Shown here: piece after piece, positions 1 to 5,925 of the stretch
Position numbering within the stretch: position 1 is the first letter of the stretch
Layout of the letters: each line of letters begins with the position of its first letter
Origin: Candidatus Acetothermia bacterium
Lineage (GTDB): Bacteria > Bipolaricaulota > Bipolaricaulia > Bipolaricaulales > Bipolaricaulaceae
Assembly (NCBI GenBank): GCA_011057175.1
Contig: DSBZ01000126.1
Span: 1 to 8,488 of the forward strand
Direction of reading: 5' to 3'
Length of the DNA stretch: 8,488 nucleotides
Made by a program: the position numbers and the translations under genes
The notes under the pieces: generated by a model
Told to the model about the DNA's origin: nothing
Databases searched by the model: none
What the model saw: the letters and a program-made list of their open reading frames with translations, nothing else

Positions 1-1
1 C

Positions 2-202
2 ATGCGCGAGCTCACCTATCCCGAGCGGAAGCGGGTCCATAACCTCAACTACTTCACGTGGGTCGAGCAGATGGGGAAGACCGTCGAGGAGCTCAACACC
101 CAGTGGTACGACTGGCCGGATTTCTGGGACCGAATCCACGGTCAGGCCGACCGGATCGACGAGCTGATCCGGGAGTTCAACGCCCTCGTCCGCGGGGGGT
201 AG
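2..202 (+). CDS. C-terminal end of a PLP-dependent cysteine-synthase-like enzyme (5' end outside window)
   Basis: This is the last 66 residues of a longer protein; the reading frame is open at the left edge, so the ATG at position 2 need not be the start. The segments RVHNLNYFTWVEQMGK, FWDRI and DELIREFN follow the pattern I recall at the extreme C-terminus of fold-type II PLP enzymes annotated as cysteine synthase family or 'pyridoxal-5'-phosphate-dependent protein subunit beta' (R-V-x-N-L-x-Y-x-T-W-V-E-Q-x-G). The catalytic lysine and PLP-binding loops would lie upstream and cannot be seen, so the substrate is unknown. The TAG stop is one base before the GTG start of xdhC, which implies co-transcription. 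PLP lyases of this fold occur near xdhC-like genes in selenium-dependent hydroxylase and purine-catabolism clusters, which fits, but the pathway link is an inference. Confidence 0.6.
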   Translation: MRELTYPERKRVHNLNYFTWVEQMGKTVEELNTQWYDWPDFWDRIHGQADRIDELIREFNALVRGG

Positions 203-203
203 G

Positions 204-1004
204 GTGGACCGTCGCGTCCTGGCCCGCGCAGCGGAGGCGATGGCGGCAGGGGAGCGGGCCGTGCTCGTGACTCTGGTCGCCGTCGCGGGGCCGGCCCCCC
301 GGCTCCCGGGGGCGCGGATGCTCGTCTACCCGGACGGGAGGACCGAGGGGACGATCGGCGGCGGGTCGCTCGAGGCCCACGCGATCGATCGGGGGCGGGG
401 CTTGCTCGGGACGGGGGGCACGGCCCTGGAGACGGTGGATCTCACCGACCGAGGCCTGAAGTGCGGTCGCGGCACGGCGACCCTGTTCTACGAGGTCCTC
501 GCCCCGGAGGCGGAGCTGGTGATTGTGGGGGCGGGCCACGGAGGTCGGGCTCTGGCCCGGCTCGCCCATGAGGTCGCGGCGTTCGCGGTGACGGTGTACG
601 ACGGCCGGGCCGCGACGCGGGAGGAACTCGCCCCGGGGCTCGAGGTGGTCCCCCTTCCCGGCTACCGGGACCTCCCCCAGATGGGAGAGAGGGCGTACGC
701 GGTGATCTGTACCGATTCCCACGCCACCGACCTCGAGGTCGCGCGGGGGATTCTCCGGCGGGACCCCGGCCCGGCCTACCTGGGGATGCTCGGGTCGAAG
801 ACGAAGTCGGCCGAGATCCGCGCGCAGCTCGAAGCAGACGGGTTTCCGGCGGAGCGGGTGACCTCCATCCACTGCCCGGTCGGGCTTCCCCTCGGCGGTC
901 GGTCCCCGGGCCTCGTTGCGTTGAGCATCCTCGCCGAGGTCGTCGCGTTCCACCACGGTCACCTCGCAGATGCCCGCGCCCGCCTGAAGGAGCGGAAGCC
1001 CTGA
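204..1004 (+). CDS. xdhC: XdhC/CoxI family molybdenum hydroxylase maturation factor
   Basis: Proteins of this family bind and help sulfurate the molybdenum cofactor and hand it to xanthine dehydrogenase or CO-dehydrogenase-type hydroxylases. The 266-residue length is normal. The N-terminal XdhC_CoxI domain shows GTIGGGSLE (about 49-57) and a conserved-type cysteine in LKCGRG (about 85-90). The C-terminal Rossmann domain begins with VIVGAGHGG (about 107-115), continues with TDSHATDLEV (about 170-179) and GMLGSKTKS (about 194-202), and ends with HCPVGLPLGGRSPG running into SILAEV, a family signature close to the usual H-x-P-I/V-G-L. The GTG start at 204 lies one base after the upstream stop. 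It overlaps the next gene by 4 bases (CTGA). No hydroxylase structural subunit is in the window; one would be expected to the left or elsewhere. The sequence distinguishes XdhC from YqeB-type homologues only loosely. Confidence 0.92.
   Translation: MDRRVLARAAEAMAAGERAVLVTLVAVAGPAPRLPGARMLVYPDGRTEGTIGGGSLEAHAIDRGRGLLGTGGTALETVDLTDRGLKCGRGTATLFYEVLAPEAELVIVGAGHGGRALARLAHEVAAFAVTVYDGRAATREELAPGLEVVPLPGYRDLPQMGERAYAVICTDSHATDLEVARGILRRDPGPAYLGMLGSKTKSAEIRAQLEADGFPAERVTSIHCPVGLPLGGRSPGLVALSILAEVVAFHHGHLADARARLKERKP
987..992 (+). promoter_or_regulatory. Shine-Dalgarno sequence that supports a CTG start at 1001
   Basis: AAGGAG lies inside the last codons of xdhC and is separated by 8 bases from a CTG that overlaps the xdhC TGA (CTGA, the layout of the common ATGA overlap). 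There is no ATG, GTG or TTG in that frame between about 840 and 1114. This ribosome site is therefore the best indicator of where the downstream fusion protein begins. Confidence 0.6.
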
Positions 1005-2218
1005 ACGGCGATCTCCTCCAGTCGGTCCTCCACGCGCGCCAGAGGGGCGACCGGGCCCTCCTCGTCACGGGCGAGATCGGCGCCGGGAAGACCGCGGCGA
1101 TCCTCTCGCTGACCGTGGATCTCCGGACGCAGGGGCTGCCCGTGGGGGGTGTCGCCTCCCCGCGGGTCCTCGTGGCCGGGAAGACCGTCGGGTACCGAGT
1201 GCGGGACCTCGCGACGGGGGAGGAGCGCCCGCTGTGTTCCGTCGAGCCGCCGGGGATCCCGTTCCGGAGGTTCTTCTTCTCCCCGGAAGGGCTTGCCTCC
1301 GCCAACGCCGCCCTCGCACGCGCGGTGCGCACGGCAGAGGTGATCGTGGCGGACGAGGTAGGGCCCCTGGAGCTCATCGGTGGCGGGTTCACCCCGGGCA
1401 TCCGGGCCGCGCTCGGATCGCCGGCGTTCCTCGTCTTCACCGTGCGGCCGTCGCTTGTGGACGAGGTCCGCGCGTGGGCAAGCGTGGCGGCGCCGGCCAT
1501 TGCCCTCGACTCGCCGCCCGGGCAGCCGCGCGGTCCAGACGCGACACGGGCCCTGTTCGATCGCATCGCGGCGGACCACGACCGGTGGACGGATGGCGCA
1601 GGGCCGCTCGCGGGCTCCCGCGCTTCCCTCGCCCGGGCGGCGGCCCTCGTCCGTCCCCAGCCCGGCGAGCGGCTGCTCGACATCGGGATCGGCACCGGAG
1701 CCTTCGCCGCGCAGGTCGCCCAGGCGGGCACCGAGGTGTGGGGCGTGGACCCGTCGCCCCGGATGCTCGCCCGCTGCCGGGCGGCGCACCCCGACTACCA
1801 CCTCCGCGAGGGGCACTTCCTCCAGCTTCCCGTCCCGGACGCGGCGTTCGACATCGTGGTCTCCAGTTTCGCCTTTCACCACCTCTCCCCGGTGGAGTAC
1901 GACGACGCGTTCCGCGAGATCGGGCGCGTGCTCTCTCCTGGCGGGCAGTTCCTCCTCCTCGACATCATGTTCGCCTCCGAGGCGGACCGCGAGGCGGCCC
2001 GCGCCGCGCTCGGCGAGCTGTGGGACGATGAGGAGACCTACCCCCTCGTCCCCACAGTCGAGCGGGCTGCCCGTCAGGCAGGGGCGTGCGACGTCGTGGC
2101 CCATCGCGTAAGCGAGCTCCACTGGGTCGTCACGGGGACGAAGCCCCGGGGCCGTGACCAGCGCACCGGCGGGCGACCATGGGCGGCGGGCGTCGTAGGG
2201 GGTATCCTCCCGGTCTGA
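1001..2218 (+). CDS. Fusion protein: THEP1-type nucleoside triphosphatase + YrrT-like SAM-dependent methyltransferase
   Basis: This is one continuous frame of 405 residues if it starts at the CTG at 1001. The first ATG/GTG-type codon (GTG at 1115) would cut off the Walker A loop GEIGAGKT (residues 24-31), so it is unlikely to be the true start. The N-terminal half resembles NTPase_1/THEP1 proteins: P-loop, then the strand region VGGVASPRVLVAGKTVGYRV, then Walker B-like VADEVGPLEL with Asp-Glu at about 118-119. After about residue 185, FDRIAADHDRW opens a class I methyltransferase with motif I LLDIGIGTGAF (225-235), acidic strand-2 end VDPSPRML (249-256), VVSSFAFHHL (286-295) and RVLSPGGQFLLLDI (309-322). 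The FAFHHL block and the C-terminal HWVVTGTK recall Bacillus YrrT. No start codon lies at the domain junction, so this is a true fusion in the sequence as given. The last 24 or so residues are low-complexity. The function is unknown; linkage to xdhC suggests a role in cofactor maturation or adjoining metabolism. Confidence 0.82.
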   Translation: MNGDLLQSVLHARQRGDRALLVTGEIGAGKTAAILSLTVDLRTQGLPVGGVASPRVLVAGKTVGYRVRDLATGEERPLCSVEPPGIPFRRFFFSPEGLASANAALARAVRTAEVIVADEVGPLELIGGGFTPGIRAALGSPAFLVFTVRPSLVDEVRAWASVAAPAIALDSPPGQPRGPDATRALFDRIAADHDRWTDGAGPLAGSRASLARAAALVRPQPGERLLDIGIGTGAFAAQVAQAGTEVWGVDPSPRMLARCRAAHPDYHLREGHFLQLPVPDAAFDIVVSSFAFHHLSPVEYDDAFREIGRVLSPGGQFLLLDIMFASEADREAARAALGELWDDEETYPLVPTVERAARQAGACDVVAHRVSELHWVVTGTKPRGRDQRTGGRPWAAGVVGGILPV

Positions 2219-2233
2219 TCCGAAGGAGGGTTC

Positions 2234-2656
2234 ATGGACGGAGAAGCGGAGCGCAGGCTGTGGGAGATCGTCGAGGAGAGCGAGATCGTCCTCCTCATCA
2301 CCGATGCCGAGGGCTATCCCCGGATGCGGCCGATGACGACCATCGCCTACGAGGAGGATGGGACGATCTGGTTCGCCACGAGCAAGTCGTCGCGCAAGGT
2401 GGAGGAGATCCAGCACAACCCCCGCACCACGGCGTGTTTCCTCACCCCCGAGGGAGGGGCCCATGCCCAGGTCTTCGGCACGGCCGAGATCGTCGAAGAT
2501 CCCGACCTCAAGAAGGAGCTGTGGGACGAGGACTGGAGCGAGTACTGGGAGGGGCCGGAGGACCCCGACTATGTCCTCCTCTCCCTCCATGGGGCGCGGG
2601 CCGAGTACTACCTCATGGACGAGGACGAGCTGTGGGTGGTGGAGTTCGCAGACTAG
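2234..2656 (+). CDS. Pyridoxamine 5'-phosphate oxidase-fold protein, general stress protein 26-like
   Basis: This is a 140-residue, soluble, single-domain split-barrel flavin-binding protein. The pattern SEIVLLITDAEGYPRMRPM (about 16-34), then DGTIWFATSKSSRKVEEI (about 42-59), NPRTTACF, GTAEIVEDPDLKKELW and a C-terminal strand ARAEYYL is typical of the general-stress-protein-26-like branch. That branch binds FMN/FAD or F420 and mostly has unassigned substrates; it is not the vitamin B6 enzyme PdxH. The start is firm: AAGGAGG at 2223-2229 sits 4 bases before the ATG. It lies 15 bases after the fusion gene stop and could belong to the same transcript, though its own strong ribosome site suggests independent translation. 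The C-terminus is unusually acidic. Confidence 0.88.
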   Translation: MDGEAERRLWEIVEESEIVLLITDAEGYPRMRPMTTIAYEEDGTIWFATSKSSRKVEEIQHNPRTTACFLTPEGGAHAQVFGTAEIVEDPDLKKELWDEDWSEYWEGPEDPDYVLLSLHGARAEYYLMDEDELWVVEFAD

Positions 2657-2686
2657 GAGCGGCTCCGTCCGCAGGCCCGGCAGGGG

Positions 2687-3226
2687 TTGACTTCCACCGC
2701 TAAACCAATAATCCTCCTCGCCTTGGCCCAAGCCCCAGCCCATGGGTACGAGCTCCTCGAGCGGTTGACCTCAGGCGAAGGGATGGACGCCGATCCCGGG
2801 TTCCTCTACCGCACCCTGCGCAAGCTCGAAGAGGAGGGCGCCGTCCGGTCGTCGTGGGACACGGGGGGCTCCGGGCCAGCGCGCCGGGTGTACGCCCTCG
2901 CCGATCTCGGCGGGGAGCGGCTCCACACCTGGGCGGCGCACCTCCGGGGGACCCGGGCCCGCCTCGACCGCTTTCTGACCGACTACACGAGCCATGCCGA
3001 ATGCTGCGGCGAGCCAATGCCCCACCCGATGGGCGGTTGCTGCGAACCCACACCCGGGCACCACCATGGGAGCAGCTGCTGCGCCACGGACGTCGGCATC
3101 GGGTTCCGACGCCGACTCGTGAGCGGGGAGGATAAGATCGCCAAACTCGAGGCCTACCTCGCCGACCTCCCGGCCGAGACGAAAGCAGTGCAGGACAAAC
3201 TGACTGCGCTGCGCAAAGCGGAGTAA
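2687..3226 (+). CDS. PadR-family transcriptional regulator with a Cys/His-rich metal-binding-like segment
   Basis: This 179-residue protein has the PadR winged-helix N-terminus: PIILLALAQAPAHGYELLERL (7-27, with the hallmark HGYE), then PGFLYRTLRKLEEEGAV (37-53) and a wing ending RRVYALADLGGERL (66-79). Between about 103 and 132 comes a segment with three CC pairs (106-107, 118-119, 131-132) and five histidines (103, 113, 125-127), unlike ordinary PadR proteins and suggestive of metal binding. The C-terminus (about 147-177) is a charged helix likely to form a coiled coil for dimerisation. The only usable start after the preceding stop is TTG at 2687; the upstream GGCAGGGG is a weak ribosome site placed very close. 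TTGACT at the same spot also resembles a -35 box, so a slightly later start cannot be excluded. It is followed at once by a chromate-transporter remnant, a pairing seen elsewhere, so it probably controlled that transporter. Confidence 0.85.
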   Translation: MTSTAKPIILLALAQAPAHGYELLERLTSGEGMDADPGFLYRTLRKLEEEGAVRSSWDTGGSGPARRVYALADLGGERLHTWAAHLRGTRARLDRFLTDYTSHAECCGEPMPHPMGGCCEPTPGHHHGSSCCATDVGIGFRRRLVSGEDKIAKLEAYLADLPAETKAVQDKLTALRKAE

Positions 3227-3281
3227 GCTTGACCGACCACCCGGAGCGGGCGGGGCGACCCCCGTTGCCCGGCGGCCCCTC

Positions 3282-3859
3282 GCTCGTGTTCCCACGTTTC
3301 TGGGCACCTTCGGCGCGTGGGTCGGCGCTGCCTCGCCCCCGCGCCTTACCGCAGGCACGGTGGGCTTGTTCTTCCTCAAGGTGGGGGCGCTTCTCTTCGG
3401 GAGCGGGATGATGCGTTCATCGAACGGGAGATCGCGGGCCGGGGCTGGCTCACCGCGGCGAAGCTCGCCGACGCGATCGCCGCCGGTCAAATCACCCCCG
3501 GTCCGGTGCTTCGGTCGGCCACGTTCCTCGGCTGGCTCCTCGCCGGGCCGGGCGGGGCAGCGTTGGCCACCGGGGCCGTGTTCCTCGGGGCGTTCCTCAT
3601 CGTTGCCCTCCTCGGCCGGCTTCTCCCTCGTCTCGAGAAGCTGGCGACGGTCCGCGAGTTCCTGCAGGGGGTCTCCGCTGCGGTGGTGGGAGTGATCCTT
3701 GCCGTCGCCGTCCGGCTCGCGCTCGGCGCGCCGTGGGACCTGGGCACAGTCCTCCTAACAGCGGCGAGCGCGGGGCTGGTGTTCCTCGGCAATTGGCCGG
3801 CGTGGGGCGTGGTGGTGCTCGGTCTCGCTATGGGCGCATTGCGGTACGTGATGGGATAG
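3282..3859 (+). pseudogene. chrA: Remnant of a chromate transporter (ChrA/CHR family), C-terminal half, frameshifted
   Basis: CHR proteins export chromate through two homologous halves or as paired half-size proteins. Here one frame gives TVGLFFLKVGALLFGSG (about 3357-3407), the start of a C-terminal half. The match then jumps to another frame with AFIEREIAGRGWLTAAKL (from 3413), the signature AAGQITPGPVLRSATFLGW, and several hydrophobic membrane segments to the stop at 3857-3859. Between GSG and AFIERE the family has about four residues (12 bases), but only 5 bases are present (3408-3412). A loss of roughly 7 bases therefore explains the shift. Upstream I see only linker-like residues and no N-terminal half, and the remnant begins just after the PadR stop. 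A sequencing error could mimic the frameshift but not the missing half. The gene is most likely dead; a C-terminal membrane fragment from a start near 3317 is the only alternative product. Confidence 0.72.
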
Positions 3860-3865
3860 AGAAGA

Positions 3866-3887
3866 GGGGCGGCCGTTTGGCCGCCCC
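3866..3887. terminator. GC-rich hairpin between convergent genes, probable terminator
   Basis: A perfect 9-base-pair inverted repeat, GGGGCGGCC and GGCCGCCCC, encloses the loop GTTT. It lies 6 bases past the stop of the chrA remnant and 12 bases past the stop of the minus-strand CxxC gene, so it could end transcription from both sides. Neither side has a clear T-run, so it would be an atypical intrinsic terminator. Confidence 0.6.
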
Positions 3888-3899
3888 CTGGGTGACGGT

Positions 3900-4070
3900 T
3901 TACCGTAGGACGCGCGGGTTATCGCGTCGACGATTGCGAGCACACTTCTGGCAGTAGACAGGGCGATCGGTCTTGGGCTCGAAGGGGAGCTCCTCGATCT
4001 TCGCACCGCAGTCCGCGCAGGTGAGCCCTAAATGGCTCACGTTGTACATCTTGCGCCGCTCGAAAGTCAT
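3900..4070 (-). CDS. Small CxxC...CxxC zinc-ribbon-type protein, 56 residues
   Basis: Reading the minus strand from ATG at 4070 to TAA at 3902-3900 gives a 56-residue basic protein. It has CADCG at residues 18-22, ELPFEP at 27-32, RPVYCQKC at 36-43 and a terminal RRR-rich tail. Two CxxC pairs separated by 18 residues, with the ELPF and RPVYC elements between them, match the small 'CxxC-x17-CxxC' proteins common in uncultured bacteria, here with one extra residue. These presumably bind one zinc ion; their role is unknown, and the basic tail could contact nucleic acid. TAAGGAGG lies 4 bases before the ATG, which makes translation likely and fixes the start. A TACACT sequence about 54 bases upstream on the minus strand (4129-4124) might be a -10 box, but no good -35 accompanies it. 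Confidence 0.8.
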   Translation of the reverse strand: MTFERRKMYNVSHLGLTCADCGAKIEELPFEPKTDRPVYCQKCARNRRRDNPRVLR

Positions 4071-4515
4071 GTCGCCTCCTTACCGTGGGCCGATAGAGGA
4101 CTCCTCGAACCAACGATGCCCGGAGTGTACCCGGTTTGAGCCGCGTCGCCAGGGCACGTGGCCCATCCATCGGATCGGAGGATCAAAGGCCACGATCACC
4201 GCCGACACCCTGCCCGCGAGCTTATCCTAATCGCGATCGTCGCTTCCGGGGGAGCCCTCGCCGCCCGTCCTCCGGAGGAGGCGGTGTTCGCCGCGGTCGT
4301 GACGGGGCTTGGTGGAGGGGAACCTGCCCCTCTGCCTGATCGGCGGGTGGCTCGGGCTCGGTGCAGGAGTGCTCGTCTCGATCCCGCTCTACGCCGCGGC
4401 CGGGCTCGATCTCGATGTGCTCCTCGTCCCGGCCGCTGTGGTGGTAGGGGAGTGTGGGCGTTCAACCGCGGGGCTACCTCCCGCTGACCCGGTGGGCGAC
4501 ATCAGGGAGGGGGGG
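4071..4515. other. 445-base stretch without an intact gene
   Basis: Apart from the ribosome site and possible promoter of the minus-strand CxxC gene near 4071-4130 and the decayed permease-like piece near 4309-4515, I see no gene, RNA or repeat here. A frame around 4205-4310 gives short hydrophobic runs (LILIAIVASGGALAA, AVFAAVVTGL) that I cannot assign. It may be further debris of a membrane protein. Confidence 0.4.
4309..4515 (+). pseudogene. Possible C-terminal remnant of an FtsX/MacB-like ABC permease
   Basis: In the frame that runs into the DUF3795 gene, residues LVEGNLPLCLIGGWLGLGAG form a membrane helix like the third-last helix of FtsX-domain permeases (LVEALLL-x-LLGG-x-LGL). A second hydrophobic stretch (VLLVPAAVVVG) follows, then PADPVGDIREGG, which resembles the usual ending PA...LDPVEALR with the middle deleted. 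The piece has a stop just upstream (4300-4302), lacks everything N-terminal, and has no ribosome site of its own. The resemblance is by eye and weak, so this could be chance hydrophobic sequence. The frame stays open into the next gene, which makes an over-long start call easy. Confidence 0.28.
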
Positions 4516-4983
4516 ATGAGCGATCTTCGCTTCTTGACGTACTGCGGGCTCTACTGTGGGCTGTGCTCGGCGCGGTCGCGGGTGCCCGCGCAGGCGAGCG
4601 CGTTGCGGGAGACGATCGTCAAGGAGGGGTACGACGATTGGGCCCAAGACTTCCCGAACTTCAAGGACTTCCGGGCGTTCCTCGATCACCTCTGCGATCC
4701 GGATCGCTCACGTCCCGGCTGTCGGGCAGGGGGTGGGCCGCCGTTCTGCGGGATCCGCAAGTGCGCCCGAGGACGCGGGATCAAGATCTGCCGCCAGTGC
4801 CCTGACTACCCGTGCCACCGCATTGCCGCCCTTGCCGAGGGGTACCTGACCCTCATCCCCGACGGCCGGCGCATGCAGCGGATCGGGGTCGAGGCGTGGG
4901 TTGCCGAACAGGAAGAGCGAGCGCGCACCGGGTTCTGCTACGCCGACATCCGCTGCCACCCCTACGACATCCCCGCCGACTGA
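4516..4983 (+). CDS. DUF3795 domain cysteine-rich protein
   Basis: This 155-residue soluble protein opens with TYCGLYCGLCSA (8-19) and continues with RPGC (66-69), the block FCGIRKCARGRGIKICRQCP (77-96) and DYPCHRI (97-103). This is the order of cysteine motifs in DUF3795 proteins (YCGLxCxxC, C-x-IR-x-CA-x-x-x-G, CxxC, PC), which are frequent in anaerobes and archaea and are thought to bind metal, though none has an assigned reaction that I know of. The long C-terminal part after about 110 carries two more cysteines (141, 147). I chose the ATG at 4516 because the run AGGGAGGGGGG precedes it and the family begins at this point. The frame is open further upstream but encodes a membrane-like remnant. 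The gene converges on the minus-strand nuclease with only 16 bases between stops. Confidence 0.82.
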   Translation: MSDLRFLTYCGLYCGLCSARSRVPAQASALRETIVKEGYDDWAQDFPNFKDFRAFLDHLCDPDRSRPGCRAGGGPPFCGIRKCARGRGIKICRQCPDYPCHRIAALAEGYLTLIPDGRRMQRIGVEAWVAEQEERARTGFCYADIRCHPYDIPAD

Positions 4984-4999
4984 AGGCCCCGGGAACCCG

Positions 5000-5809
5000 C
5001 TACCACACGGCAGAGGGCACGACGGACTCCAGGGCATCCTCGACCGCATCATCGAGCTCCCAGAAGAAGTCGAACCCGCTGAGGCGCTCCACCTCGTCCA
5101 CGCTTGCCAAGAACGCCACCGCATCCTTCCCGACCGGGGTGACGTTGGGGACCACGAACGCCAAGAAGCGTGGGGTCCCGTCCAGGACATCGACCACGAT
5201 CATGAAGAACGCGTCCGGGATCTCCACGCCCGAGGGGAAGCACATCCTCTCCTCGTCGAAGATCGGGCCCACCACCACCCAAATCTCCTCGAACGCTGCG
5301 GTGTACTTCCGCGCGATCGTCTGCTCGAACGCTGCCCACAGGCCCCGGTTCAGCGCCGGATCTTGTGGGCAGACGTTGCTCATCAAGAACGTCTGCCGCT
5401 GCGCCTCCGCCCCGTAGCAAACCCCGAGCGCGTAGTTCGGCGCCATGTGCCCGCGGTCGTAGCCACTGCCGGTGTACATGTCATGGCCCACCCGCGCCTG
5501 CGTGCGGGTGTCCACCGCGAACCGGCTCCGCCGGTTGTCGAGCACCGGGTCCTAGACGTAGAAGACGCGATAGCACACCCACAGCGGGTTCCGCCTCCCG
5601 TCGGAGTAGCCGACGATGAACCCCCGGTTGAGGAGGACCGTGATCTCCTCGTCCGCGGCGGCCAAGCGGGGGAGCCCGGCGAAGGCCGCGTCCCACGAGT
5701 CCGCCGCCCGGAGGGGCTCCAACGCCGCAACGAACAGGGTTGCGGCCGCGCCAAGAAGCCACAGGGGTGCGCCCCGACGCACGAGGGGTACCCGCATGCC
5801 CGCCATCAT
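5000..5809 (-). pseudogene. Secreted DNA/RNA non-specific endonuclease (NUC1 type) interrupted by one in-frame TAG
   Basis: Minus-strand frame from ATG at 5809 (or, better placed for a signal peptide, ATG at 5797). The first 30 or so residues hold basic RRG followed by the hydrophobic run LWLLGAAATLFVAAL and a cleavage-like LRA/AD, so export is expected. After GFIVGYSDGRRNPLWVCYRV the frame meets TAG at 5554-5552 and then continues in the same frame. The downstream part carries the complete catalytic region: YDRGHMAPNYAL (the DRGH motif with the general-base histidine), SNVCPQDPALNRGLW (with the metal-binding asparagine), VVVGPIFDE, and PDAFFMIVVDV. Both halves look well conserved, with no other lesion, so the stop is recent, read through, or a sequencing error. 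TAG ends normal genes in this window, so a reassigned code is unlikely. A product from GTG at 5545 would keep the active site but lose the signal peptide. Confidence 0.78.
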
Positions 5810-5829
5810 AGCGCATTCGGAGCGGAGGC

Positions 5830-5858
5830 TTGATCGCCGGAGCGAGGCGCCGTAGGAT
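5830..5858 (+). promoter_or_regulatory. Candidate sigma70-type promoter for the ferritin-like gene
   Basis: TTGATC (5830-5835) and TAGGAT (5853-5858) are spaced by exactly 17 bases, each matching four of six consensus bases. They lie about 70 bases before the ATG at 5926, inside the intergenic region shared with the divergent nuclease gene. It is prediction by eye only. Confidence 0.35.
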
Positions 5859-5925
5859 GGGCCGGCGGCGGCCCGGTCAATCCCTTCCAGCTCGGCCGTC
5901 GACCAGAACGAGCCGAGGAGGGATT

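Noticed and set aside
442..1731. A 429-codon minus-strand open frame, Arg/Pro/Ser-rich
   Set aside because: It lies wholly opposite xdhC and the NTPase domain, has no recognisable motif and has the composition of a shadow frame.
959..2743. A 594-codon open frame on the minus strand opposite xdhC's end, the fusion gene and the PNPOx-fold gene
   Set aside because: Its product is low-complexity and Arg/Gly/Pro/Glu-rich, with no family motif. The + strand genes have clear motifs and ribosome sites. Long antisense frames are expected in GC-rich DNA.
3919..4170. An 83-codon minus-strand frame overlapping the CxxC gene
   Set aside because: The overlapping 56-residue frame has a strong ribosome site and a clean zinc-knuckle pattern. 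This one has neither.
4158..4487. A 109-codon + strand frame before the DUF3795 gene
   Set aside because: It begins with hydrophobic runs but turns Arg-rich, has no ribosome site and matches nothing I recognise. It is noted only as possible debris.
5553..5809. TAG reassigned to an amino acid in this organism
   Set aside because: Several intact genes in the window (PLP enzyme tail, PNPOx-fold, half-ferritin, flavodoxin) end normally at TAG, so recoding is not needed and would extend them.
5830..5925. A longer N-terminus for the half-ferritin, starting near 5830
   Set aside because: The added 32 residues are Arg/Gly-rich, overlap a promoter-like sequence and lack a ribosome site. AGGAGG precedes the ATG at 5926.
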